A stretch of DNA of 33,951 bases from Ignavibacteria bacterium (GTDB lineage Bacteria > Bacteroidota > Ignavibacteria > Kapaibacteriales > UBA2268). The position numbers and the translations under genes were made by a program. Below the pieces are notes generated by a model. It was not told the DNA's origin. It made no database searches and saw nothing but the letters and a program-made list of their open reading frames with translations. Location: positions 1-33,951 of the forward strand of contig JAISJI010000057.1 of the NCBI GenBank assembly GCA_031261605.1, in the 5' to 3' direction. Below, in pieces: positions 8,168-17,079 of this stretch (its first letter is position 1; every line of letters starts with the position of its first letter).

Positions 8168-8827
8168 ATGAATACTAAACTTATATTAAACTTCCTCTCT
8201 AAACTCGCTGCGAATAATAATAAAACTTGGTTTGATGCAAATAGAGACGAATACAAAATTGTGAAAGACAACTATTATGAACTCGTTGCTGAATTCATTC
8301 GCAGAATTACAGAATTTGACCAATCAGTCGCACAATTAGAGCCCAAACATTGCGTCTATCGCATTAATAGAGACATCCGTTTCTCTTCCGATAAAACTCC
8401 ATACAAGGACTGGCTCGGGGCATACATCGTGCAAGGTGGCAAGAAGCAGATGCGTGCCGGATACTATGTCCATTTACAGCCAAATGAATGTATTATTGCT
8501 ACAGGTCTGCATTGTCCTACTCCTGATTGGCTTTTGCGGGTAAGAGAACATATTTCTGGCGATGGCAATGATTTGATGAAGCATTATACAAACAAAAAAT
8601 TCAAAGATGTATGGGGAAATTTCCTCGGCGATTCCTTAAAGAAAGCTCCGCATAATTTTGATAATGACGATAAATATATTGACTTAATTAAGATGAAAAC
8701 CTACGATTTAGTTCATAATTATACAGATAGCGAAATTTATGATACGAAAAAATTCATAGATAGTGCCGTGAAAAAATTTGCATTAGCAAAGCCCGTAAAC
8801 GATTTCTTTAACGAGGTGCTGATGTAA
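8168..8827 (+). CDS. DUF2461 family protein
   Basis: A 219-residue soluble protein. KTWFDANRDEYK near residues 19-30, the central YRINRDIRFSSDKTPYK (about 63-79) and the following GYYVHLQP segment are diagnostic for DUF2461 (TIGR02453). That family is common in Bacteroidota and its molecular function is not established. Length is typical. It stands alone between lpxC-fabZ (divergent) and a strong terminator. A TATTTTTG at 8093-8100 could be its -7 promoter element. No start-adjacent Shine-Dalgarno is seen. Confidence 0.9.
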   Translation: MNTKLILNFLSKLAANNNKTWFDANRDEYKIVKDNYYELVAEFIRRITEFDQSVAQLEPKHCVYRINRDIRFSSDKTPYKDWLGAYIVQGGKKQMRAGYYVHLQPNECIIATGLHCPTPDWLLRVREHISGDGNDLMKHYTNKKFKDVWGNFLGDSLKKAPHNFDNDDKYIDLIKMKTYDLVHNYTDSEIYDTKKFIDSAVKKFALAKPVNDFFNEVLM

Positions 8828-8847
8828 TACCATCGCCATTCCAATAC

Positions 8848-8884
8848 AAAAGTAGGAACTCAAAAAAAATGGGTTCCTACTTTT
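8848..8884 (+). terminator. Rho-independent terminator of the DUF2461 gene
   Basis: A perfect 12-bp stem (AAAAGTAGGAAC at 8848-8859 with GTTCCTACTTTT at 8873-8884) with a 13-nt A-rich loop, 20 nt past the stop. The T-run is the end of the stem plus TATTTTA. Confidence 0.85.
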
Positions 8885-8915
8885 ATTTTATAAATATACG
8901 CCAAAATGGAATAAT

Positions 8916-8930
8916 TGGCACAGTTATTGC
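8916..8930 (+). promoter_or_regulatory. Sigma-54 (-24/-12) promoter candidate
   Basis: TGGCAC (8916-8921), five bases, then TTGC (8927-8930) followed by T. The invariant GG and GC doublets are separated by exactly 10 nt, as sigma-54 promoters require. It lies in gene-free DNA after the DUF2461 terminator. It points to a short non-coding interval that ends at another strong terminator. No upstream activator site is recognised. Confidence 0.55.
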
Positions 8931-8941
8931 TGTTGTTTTCC

Positions 8942-9093
8942 TATGATATAGAACGCATAAGTAAATATATACTATGCAAAATTGTTTCAAAAATTCCCTC
9001 TAAAAAGATTTATCAACAAAGCATTATTTCTTCATTAGATAATTCTTTAATTAATGATTATGCACATAAGTTTCGGCTTGTGTGCTTTTTTTT
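8942..9093 (+). ncRNA. Candidate small RNA, about 150 nt, driven by the -24/-12 promoter
   Basis: Most of the 303-nt gap between the DUF2461 stop and the YfiR-like gene is this interval. It starts about 12 nt past the -12 element and ends at an intrinsic terminator with an 8-T tail (9062-9093). The only open frame here begins with TTG inside the promoter and runs through the terminator, so coding is unlikely. The body is A/U-rich with one pyrimidine-rich patch, TTCCCTCT (8993-9000), that could pair with purine-rich ribosome-binding sites. Inferred from promoter and terminator only. Confidence 0.4.
9062..9093 (+). terminator. Strong intrinsic terminator
   Basis: GCACATAAG (9062-9070), loop TTTCGG, CTTGTGTGC (9077-9085), then eight T. 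All nine positions pair (one G-U). It points plus, where no protein gene precedes it after the terminator at 8848-8884, so it must end another transcript. Confidence 0.88.
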
Positions 9094-9130
9094 GAAATTT
9101 CAATTCGTTAAGATAATGATATTAATAAAC

Positions 9131-9703
9131 TTATTTTACAATATTGGTATATTGCAAAACTTGTGCGGGGAAGTTATATCCTTCCGTAAGTAGCGATTTT
9201 CTATTGACTAATGGAGATTTTTTACCTTTTTCATTAGTTATAGAAAGCGACAAATTGTTCTGCAACATTACCTTTGAGCAAGTAGAGTAAGTCAGAATAG
9301 AATAAGTATTTGAAAATTTAACTATTTCCGAATAATTTGCTCCCTTTAGTGGAGTGATAATAAACACTCTACATTTTTCGCTACCAGCCAATGCCGAAGT
9401 AATATTATTACTCTTATTTATATCAATAGGAACAAATTTTACATCAATCTTTCTAACCTTAACTTTGTTATTTTTAATATAACTAAATATTTCATTTTTC
9501 ACATCAGAAGAGGTCGCATTGGAAGATTGATACACCACACCAATAACAATGTCTTGCACATCCTTTTTCCCTAAGGTAGTTTCCATAGAGAGCATTCCTT
9601 GCAAAATATCCAATTGGTTATGTATCGGAACATCTTTATGTTGCGCATTGGCAGTTAGGCAAGCAATAGCAAAAAATATAGCAGCAATTAATTTCGTTTT
9701 CAT
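9131..9703 (-). CDS. Secreted YfiR/DUF4154-like protein
   Basis: A 190-residue protein with a clear signal peptide (MKTKLIAAIFFAIACLTANA, cleavage about residue 20), so periplasmic. The C-terminal order, a strand ending FIITP, an ILTYSTCS segment, then SLSITNEKGKKSPLVNRKSLLTEG and a final helix, resembles the YfiR family. In that family YfiR represses the diguanylate cyclase YfiN, and Bacteroidota carry many uncharacterised members. The similarity is by pattern only. It is the last gene of the minus-strand run after the MBOAT/SGNH pair, behind a 109-nt gap, and may be separately transcribed. Confidence 0.55.
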   Translation of the reverse strand: MKTKLIAAIFFAIACLTANAQHKDVPIHNQLDILQGMLSMETTLGKKDVQDIVIGVVYQSSNATSSDVKNEIFSYIKNNKVKVRKIDVKFVPIDINKSNNITSALAGSEKCRVFIITPLKGANYSEIVKFSNTYSILTYSTCSKVMLQNNLSLSITNEKGKKSPLVNRKSLLTEGYNFPAQVLQYTNIVK

Positions 9704-9719
9704 AATAAATTCCAGTAAT

Positions 9720-9736
9720 TAGTTAGGCACTAACTA
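9720..9736. repeat. Short palindrome upstream of the YfiR-like gene
   Basis: TAGTTAG, GCA, CTAACTA: a perfect 7-bp inverted repeat 17 nt upstream of the start. It could be an operator or a small leader hairpin. The rest of the 109-nt gap shows nothing clear. Confidence 0.3.
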
Positions 9737-9812
9737 TACTACGTTAATTTGAAAAATGAGTTTCAAAATAGTAGAAAATATTATCCGAATCAATGGAATA
9801 GTAATATTTCAT

Positions 9813-11296
9813 TTAACGCTTAATGCTCGTAATTCCTAATATTTCAACATCTTGTTTAATATTTGCAAGAAAAACGAAATTGTCATAAGGGAATATATTT
9901 GGAATTTGTTGCATCTCTAATGGTGCTTCAAATGTATTATCGCCAATTTTTACAATTAAATTTGGGGATAAAGTATTGCCTAATAATTTATTTTTTTCTA
10001 TCTTCAAAATCAATAAATTCGAGCCATCTCCTTGTTTTACAATGAATTCCTTTATTTTCATGTCATTAATTTGTTGATTTTTGCAAATAATTTTAAATCC
10101 GGGGTAATTTGGCATAACCTCTTGATTATACGGGAAGTCCGTCTGAGTAATAAATTGCTGTATCCAATGCAAATCCTTGCTTCTATCCGGCAAATTATAA
10201 TTATTTGATTTAATGAATTCTGCCAATTTATAGGCACTTACATTCATTCCATAACGCGTAAGATGTTGATTTCCCCCATAACAATCCTGAAAAGCATCTG
10301 GTGTATATACAATAGAATCATACTCTTGCTGCAAATCGAGCCATTTTGCATTTGGGTATTTTTTCAATTCATTTCCTAGTCGTTCCCTCCAAATATTATA
10401 GTTAGCAACATTTTTATAATACATTGGATTTGTTAGAAATAAGACATCTACGTTATGTTCCGCAAACAACTCCATAATTTTTCGCAAGCCCTCTCTATTT
10501 TCCTCCGACAAATAATAATTTTTCCCATCATTTGTTGCACCAAGCGAATCAAATTGTTTTATTGTAGAATCTGTTAAACCCGTTTCATATTGCACCATTC
10601 TACCCAATTCAAATCGCTGAGCAACTCGGTTTTGCTCTCCATGCCAAAAATTCAACATAACTTGTTCAAAATTAGTGAGTAAGAACGAATGGTTACGAAT
10701 AGTGTTAGACCATGCTTTCAACCAAGAATCGCTTTTAAACAAAAATGGCATAACTCTCAATTTATAAAGAACTCCACGCTGTGCCTCAAATCTTTGAATA
10801 GCCCAATTATCAACCCAATCCACCGTAGCACGATTATTTTGGTCGCTGGAATCCAGCATATAAGTTTCAATAACTGCCAATTTTGGATGGGTTTCTGTCA
10901 ATGCTTGCGCAAGAAAATAATACATACCATCCAAACCGCCTCCACCAAAACCAGGTAGGATAAAGCAGTTACTGCCCAAAGCACAAGAAAGCGTATACGG
11001 CTCCATTCCTGCTCCCATATGCGAGCCACCTATGAGAAAAACGTCTATGTTATTGTATTCTGTAAAGTTATAATATCCAAGAACCCTACGACCGATTGTA
11101 TTTACTCGCTCATCTGCTCTAAACCAGCCCTGTATATCGCAAAAAACTACGACACTTGCGCAAATAAAAGTTACTAACAATCCCCTTAAAATAAAACTAC
11201 TTAGAGTTTTTTGGCACGGTTTTTGCTGGGGGGGGGATTTGTTGATTTCAAAGGACTTACTGCAGTCGCTTTCTTCTTATTTTCTTTTTTCACCAC
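9813..11296 (-). CDS. SGNH/DHHW-like (AlgJ/AlgX-type) partner of the MBOAT acyltransferase; needs a -1 frameshift to be full length
   Basis: The continuous frame runs 11180-9813 (455 residues from a TTG). It has a hydrophobic start, then VFLIGGSHMGAGMEP, where the Ser of GGSHM is the SGNH nucleophile position, and FLTNPMYYKN and GGNQHLTRYGMNVSAYKLAEF near the C-terminal His. The usual Asp three residues before that His is Gly. The TTG start would cut a membrane anchor. Upstream, a frame from GTG at 11296, preceded by AGAGGA, encodes 31 residues (ending KNRAKKL) and stops at TAA 11203-11201. A -1 shift at the run of six A joins them to about 494 residues. In this family the partner accepts or transfers the acyl group brought across the membrane by MBOAT. 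The MBOAT gene lies 13 nt upstream. Confidence 0.72.
11161..11245. repeat. Direct repeat copy 1 (85 bp, inside the SGNH/DHHW-like gene 5' end)
   Basis: It matches 13590-13674 with 4 mismatches in 85. The first 55 bp (11161-11215) are identical. It includes the A6 run, the TAA that closes the upstream frame and the C-tract. No transposase or target-site pattern is seen. Confidence 0.9.
11228..11236. repeat. Homopolymer G9 (C9 on the coding strand)
   Basis: A run of nine identical bases inside the N-terminal coding segment of the SGNH/DHHW-like gene. One extra C would put the GTG-started frame in register with the main open frame, bypassing the stop. The second copy has this tract interrupted (CCCCTCCCCC). 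Confidence 0.85.
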
Positions 11297-11309
11297 TCAT
11301 TCCTCTAAA

Positions 11310-12755
11310 TTAAAATTGGAAATAAATAAAAGTGTTGTCATTGCCTGCACCGTATGCCCCTAAAAATATTATGCTTAATATTCCTATTATGCAAACTGCC
11401 CATCTAACAACGGAATATCCATTGAAAAATGAAGTGGTTAGCATTGTATCATATTTTTCAACGATAATTTCGTAAATCATTAATAATGCAATTAATCCGA
11501 GCGAAAATACAATTTCTACTCCATTTAATCCATATCCATAAATTTTGTCTATTCCTTGTAAACTCAATGACTTAACAACGAGTAATGCGTCTGCTAATGT
11601 ATGAATTCTGAAGAAAATACAGGAAAATGTCCACGCCAAAGTTACGAAAATTGGAGCAATTATTCTCTTGATTTTAGTGGTCTTACCGGATTTCTCTAAA
11701 TGAAATAAACTGTCGAATAATAGAACGAAAATTCCATTTAATGCTCCCCAAATTACAAAATTCCACGATGCTCCGTGCCACAATCCAGATATTAAGAAAA
11801 TTATCATTAAGTTTATCATTTTTCGGGTTTTACCTCGCCTATTTCCACCTAATGGAATATATACATAATCTCTAAACCAAGATGATAACGAAATATGCCA
11901 TCGTGTCCAAAATTCCGAGAAAGACGCTGATAAATAAGGTTTATTGAAATTTACAGATAATTTAAAATTAAATAATTTTGCAGTTCCAATCGCAATGTCA
12001 GAATACGCTGAAAAATCAAGATATAACTGAAATGCAAAAAATACCGCTGCCAAAACTAATGAAAAACCAGATGCTTCCGCAGGATTCGCATAAGCACCAT
12101 TTACAAAAACGGCAACTCTATCGGCAATCATCATTTTTTTGAATAATCCCAAAAGTATCATAAATACGCCACTTCTGGCATTTTCGTAATCGAATTTTTT
12201 TGGCTCAGAAAATTGTGGCAATAATTTTTTTGCACGCTCAATTGGACCTGCGACAAGTTGTGGAAAAAACGCAACAAATGTCATAAAATCAAGGATATTC
12301 CTCGTTGGTTCCATCTCTTTTTTATAAACATCAATAGTATAACTGAGCGATTGAAAAGTATAAAAACTAATACCAACCGGCAGAATGATGTTAAGTGGCG
12401 AATAATCAAAGTGTTGTCCGAATAATGTAAAGACATCCACGAAGCTTTCCACAAAGAAATTATAGTATTTGAAAAAACCGAGAAAGCCCATATTTACCAA
12501 TACACTAACCAAAAGCATTAATTTTCGCTTTTTTGCGTTATCTCCCGTATTATGAATAGCTAACGCTATAAAATAGTCGACAACCGAACTGATAACAATT
12601 AGGATTAAAAATTTAGGATTCCAAAAGCCATAAAAAACATAGCTTGCGGAAAGTAAAAAAACATTTCGAGCAGTAATATTTCTGTTAAAAACAAGCCAGT
12701 ATAGCAAAAAAACTATAGGTAAAAATACTGCGAAATCGAATGAATTAAAAAGCAT
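11310..12755 (-). CDS. MBOAT family O-acyltransferase (AlgI-like)
   Basis: A 481-residue inner-membrane protein with about ten or more hydrophobic segments. FWTRWHISLSSWFRDYVYIPLGG and SGLWHGASWNFVIWGALNG are the two hallmark segments of the AlgI/DltB branch. His327 in LWHGASW is the catalytic histidine, within the membrane tunnel. Members move acyl groups, usually acetyl, across the inner membrane for O-acylation of polysaccharides. The adjacent SGNH/DHHW-like gene matches the AlgI-AlgJ/AlgX arrangement, so O-acetylation of a surface glycan is likely. Which glycan is unknown, as no alginate, cellulose or capsule genes are in view. It follows the TPR gene by 60 nt. Confidence 0.93.
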   Translation of the reverse strand: MLFNSFDFAVFLPIVFLLYWLVFNRNITARNVFLLSASYVFYGFWNPKFLILIVISSVVDYFIALAIHNTGDNAKKRKLMLLVSVLVNMGFLGFFKYYNFFVESFVDVFTLFGQHFDYSPLNIILPVGISFYTFQSLSYTIDVYKKEMEPTRNILDFMTFVAFFPQLVAGPIERAKKLLPQFSEPKKFDYENARSGVFMILLGLFKKMMIADRVAVFVNGAYANPAEASGFSLVLAAVFFAFQLYLDFSAYSDIAIGTAKLFNFKLSVNFNKPYLSASFSEFWTRWHISLSSWFRDYVYIPLGGNRRGKTRKMINLMIIFLISGLWHGASWNFVIWGALNGIFVLLFDSLFHLEKSGKTTKIKRIIAPIFVTLAWTFSCIFFRIHTLADALLVVKSLSLQGIDKIYGYGLNGVEIVFSLGLIALLMIYEIIVEKYDTMLTTSFFNGYSVVRWAVCIIGILSIIFLGAYGAGNDNTFIYFQF

Positions 12756-12815
12756 TATATTTCATATTATTTAGTTGAAAAATACGTTATTATTTGTGTT
12801 TTTATTTTATGTAAG

Positions 12816-13445
12816 TTATTGATTATTAATGACGTTTAGCAATCTACGGACTTCCAATAATAATGCCTCAGAATAATTATTAAATGACAATAATTCTTTA
12901 AAATCGGCTGTTGCATCAGGATAATTTTTCATTCTATAATAAGAAATTGCCCGTCCATATAAAGCATCGGCGTTATCTCTATCATTTACAATGACTTGCG
13001 AAAAATCAGAAGCAGCATTTTGAAAATCTTCTTGCAAATAATTCACAAATCCTCGCAAATAATAAAAATTATTCCTATCTGAATTATTTTTCAATGCCTT
13101 ATTAAGAATTGTTAAACAACGTTGATAATCATTTTTTTGAATGAGGACGAGCGCTAATCCGAGATATGCTTCTGTCATATCATTATCTAAATCAATGGCT
13201 TGCGTGAAATCTTTTTCAGCATTATTATCGTTGTTAAGATAATAATTCGCCATACCGCGCCCATAATAAAATGAAGCATTAGAAGAAACTTTTGTAATAA
13301 GTGCAGAATATATGGACTTAGCTGTGTTATAATCCTTGTTTTTTAAAGCACTTATAGCGTTTTCAATTGATGGTGAATCATCGCAAAAAACAATTGTTGG
13401 CATTAATGCGATGCAAATTATTATAATTTTTTTTATATTGAACAT
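12816..13445 (-). CDS. Secreted tetratricopeptide-repeat protein
   Basis: A 209-residue protein with a signal peptide (MFNIKKIIIICIALMPTIVFC, then DDSPS). About five 34-residue TPR units follow (for example FYYGRGMANYYLNNDNNAEKDF and YYLRGFVNYLQEDFQNAASDF). TPRs serve as protein-docking scaffolds, probably periplasmic or lipid-anchored here. It sits between the truncated gene copy and the MBOAT gene. This makes it a candidate scaffold for the O-acylation machinery, as AlgK is in alginate systems. That role is inference from position. Confidence 0.82.
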   Translation of the reverse strand: MFNIKKIIIICIALMPTIVFCDDSPSIENAISALKNKDYNTAKSIYSALITKVSSNASFYYGRGMANYYLNNDNNAEKDFTQAIDLDNDMTEAYLGLALVLIQKNDYQRCLTILNKALKNNSDRNNFYYLRGFVNYLQEDFQNAASDFSQVIVNDRDNADALYGRAISYYRMKNYPDATADFKELLSFNNYSEALLLEVRRLLNVINNQ

Positions 13446-13477
13446 ATTATTAATATTTTAATTTTTTCTTTTTTTAA

Positions 13478-13710
13478 TTAATTTATCTGCACCGCCAGAA
13501 TATCCTCTATCTGTATTTCTAAATTTAAATCACATTGAAAAACATAGGGTTTAGCCGCAAAATAATCCGTTGTAGCAACAACTCCGGCACAAATAAAAGT
13601 TACTAACAATCCCCTTAAAATAAAACTACTTAGAGTTTTTTGGCGCGATTTTTGCGGGGGAGGGGATTTGTTGAATTTACAGGGGTTATATTAGTTGTTT
13701 TCCTCTTCAT
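13478..13710 (-). pseudogene. Truncated second copy of the SGNH/DHHW-like gene 5' end, with the same frame break
   Basis: ATG at 13710 lies 3 nt after the purA stop, with GGAGG 11 nt before it. The first frame encodes 26 residues (MKRKTTNITPVNSTNPLPRK then NRAKKL) and stops at TAA 13632-13630. The -1 frame continues TLSSFILRGLLVTFICAGVV, then TTDYFAAKPYVF and an unrelated tail to TAA at 13480-13478. The catalytic body is missing. The N-terminal part aligns in frame with copy 1, including conservative pairs (VSPLKST with ITPVNST), so it was coding. It may still make a 26- or 77-residue membrane peptide. Confidence 0.65.
13590..13674. repeat. Direct repeat copy 2 (85 bp)
   Basis: Partner of 11161-11245, same orientation, 2,429 bp apart, flanking the TPR and MBOAT genes. 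55 bp (13590-13644) are identical. Recombination between the copies would delete TPR and MBOAT and fuse the SGNH/DHHW-like gene to the purA-proximal start. Confidence 0.9.
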
Positions 13711-13713
13711 CGG

Positions 13714-15000
<1,287 letters not shown>

Positions 15001-15036
15001 TTATTGATTTTATTTAAGTTACTAATTTTGCAAATA

Positions 15037-16170
15037 CTATTTTAATGGATAGTCGTATATTCTAAATGTCTTATATCTATCGCCGTTCATAGTTTGGGTA
15101 AGTCCTCTATTCATCATTACGTTATCTTCTAAAATCCAAGAAGCATCGCCCCAATCATAACCAAGTTTATCGGCATTTGCACCTATCGTATGATACAATA
15201 GGACATCTACGCCCGATTTCTGATATTCTGGCGTAACCCCAAGAACTATGATACGACAACCATTAATTTTTTTCTTTTTCGTAAGCAAGCACCAGCCCGC
15301 TCCAAGCATACTTCCACTCTTATTATAGATAAGTGCTTGATTTATATCGGGGAGTGCCAATGCAAAAGCAATTGGAACACCGCCCACTTCTAAAATAAGT
15401 GTAAGTTCTGATACGCCAACGGATATTAATGAGTTAGCAAGAAAATCAAACTCGGCATCTGTCATTTTTACGAAGCCCCAATTTGGCTGCCAAGCAGCAT
15501 TATATAGGTCTTTCATATACTTAATGTCTTTTGCTAATTGTGCCTTATCCTTAAAATTTACTTGTCTTATTACTGCTTTTGTGCGTTCTGCGATAATATC
15601 CTTCATTCTCAATAACTTATCGCTACGGAATGAATCCTGAGTCAATTTATAGGCATAGAGTTCTTTTGCTTTTGCAAAGCCATAATTTTCGGAAAGAGTG
15701 AGATAATACTCCGGAGTATATGGACTTAGAATAACAGGTGGCTGGTCAAATGCACTGCTAAGGAAGCCAATTACATCGTTAAATGTGGGATTAGTAGGAC
15801 CACGCATCACATCTTCACCTTTATCTATAAGCCATTGTTTTGCAGCATCAAATAGTGCATTTGCTACATTCTGGTCGTTAATACATTCAAAGAAGCCGAA
15901 GAAACCAATTTTGTCATTATGTATTTCGTTATGCCGTCTATTTTCTATTGCAGCAATACGTCCAACGATTTCTCCGTCCATTTCTGCGATATAGAGTTGG
16001 TAATCGGCGTGCTCATAAAGTGGATTTTTCACTTTATCAAAATTTTTCATTTCCTCGGAAATGATAGGCGGAACAAAACACGGATTGTTCTTATAAAACA
16101 GCCATTGTGATTTTATAAATCGCCGTATATCTTTTTTATCGCTTATTGGAGTAATAGTGCAGTTTGCCAT
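15037..16170 (-). CDS. GNAT-fold N-acetyltransferase-like protein (YghO-like)
   Basis: A 377-residue soluble protein. The N-terminal region has VGRIAAIENRRHNE and FFGFFECINDQNVANALFDAAKQWL, a GNAT-type core, then MRGPTNPTFNDVIGFL. A second half has ILVLGVTPEYQK-like residues (IIVLGVTPEYQKSGVDVLLY) resembling the acetyl-CoA-binding segment. This two-part architecture is that of a conserved family annotated N-acetyltransferase or YghO in many bacteria, with unknown substrate. It starts 16 nt after ispH stops and precedes purA by 39 nt, so it is probably co-transcribed. Confidence 0.75.
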   Translation of the reverse strand: MANCTITPISDKKDIRRFIKSQWLFYKNNPCFVPPIISEEMKNFDKVKNPLYEHADYQLYIAEMDGEIVGRIAAIENRRHNEIHNDKIGFFGFFECINDQNVANALFDAAKQWLIDKGEDVMRGPTNPTFNDVIGFLSSAFDQPPVILSPYTPEYYLTLSENYGFAKAKELYAYKLTQDSFRSDKLLRMKDIIAERTKAVIRQVNFKDKAQLAKDIKYMKDLYNAAWQPNWGFVKMTDAEFDFLANSLISVGVSELTLILEVGGVPIAFALALPDINQALIYNKSGSMLGAGWCLLTKKKKINGCRIIVLGVTPEYQKSGVDVLLYHTIGANADKLGYDWGDASWILEDNVMMNRGLTQTMNGDRYKTFRIYDYPLK

Positions 16171-16185
16171 ATAGTTTTAGTTATA

Positions 16186-17070
16186 TTAGTTGTTCAATAA
16201 ATTATTAACGCCCGTTGCTATTTCTTCTAATAGCCACATTGGCGTGCTTGTAGCACCTGTAATACCGATGTTTGTAGCGTTTTTGAGTAGTGATATATCT
16301 ACTTCATCTATGTTTTCTATGAAATAAGTATTGGGATTTGCATCGGAGCAAATTGTGTATAGCACTTTCCCATTGGAAGAATGGCTACTTGCAACAAAAA
16401 GAACTAAATCATTGTGTTCAGCAAATTGTTGCAACTTCCTCTCCCGATTAATCATAAATTTGCATACGGTATTCTCTAATTTCAGAATACTATCATTGCT
16501 CTTTCGCTCTTCAAATATATCGCTAACTTGTTCGTAAATGGATAGCAGAGTATCCTGATTCATTGTGGTTTGCGAACATAGAATAGTGTTGCGGGAATAA
16601 TCTATGTTGTTAATCATATCTTCGGCTGTGCGTATAACAATACATTCGTCATTACAAACACCACGCAATCCAAGCACTTCGGCGTGGTCATATTTTCCGA
16701 GTATTACTATTTGCCAATGTTGCTGATAATAGTTGCGTAGTTTGTCTTGCAAACGCATAACAAGCGGACAAGTAGCATCTATAAGCGGAATATGTAGGTC
16801 ATCTATCGCATTGTAGGTAGACGGTGGCTCCCCGTGAGCGCGTATCACTACAATAGAATCATCTGGTGAAATAGTGGCAAGTTGTTCGTAGTCGATAGAT
16901 TGCAAACCATTCCCAGACAAGCGTTCTATTTCTTTCGGATTATGTATAATCTCTCCCAGCACATACACATTTCTATCGGAATTGTGCAGTAGCGTATCCT
17001 CTACTTTATCTATTGTCTGCACTACTCCCCAACAAAATCCAGCGTAATTATCTATGTTTATCGTTGCCAT
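16186..17070 (-). CDS. ispH: 4-hydroxy-3-methylbut-2-enyl diphosphate reductase
   Basis: A 294-residue iron-sulfur enzyme for the last step of the MEP isoprenoid pathway, producing IPP and DMAPP. Cluster cysteines are Cys13 (GFCWGV), Cys101 (DATCPLV) and Cys203 (NTVC). His43, His79 and the HAEV motif with Glu131 correspond to the substrate-binding and proton-donor residues. TGATSTPMWLLEE is the conserved C-terminal segment. ispF lies elsewhere in the window, so the MEP route is supported twice. It follows the 124-residue unknown protein by 9 nt. Confidence 0.95.
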   Translation of the reverse strand: MATINIDNYAGFCWGVVQTIDKVEDTLLHNSDRNVYVLGEIIHNPKEIERLSGNGLQSIDYEQLATISPDDSIVVIRAHGEPPSTYNAIDDLHIPLIDATCPLVMRLQDKLRNYYQQHWQIVILGKYDHAEVLGLRGVCNDECIVIRTAEDMINNIDYSRNTILCSQTTMNQDTLLSIYEQVSDIFEERKSNDSILKLENTVCKFMINRERKLQQFAEHNDLVLFVASSHSSNGKVLYTICSDANPNTYFIENIDEVDISLLKNATNIGITGATSTPMWLLEEIATGVNNLLNN

Positions 17071-17079
17071 ACTTATTGA

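Noticed and set aside
8915..9193. 92-codon plus-strand frame after the DUF2461 gene
   Set aside because: It starts with TTG inside the -24/-12 element and passes through a strong terminator into the YfiR-like gene; composition is not protein-like.
11161..13674. Insertion sequence or transposon bounded by the 85-bp repeats
   Set aside because: The repeats are direct, lie in coding sequence, and no transposase or terminal inverted repeats are seen.
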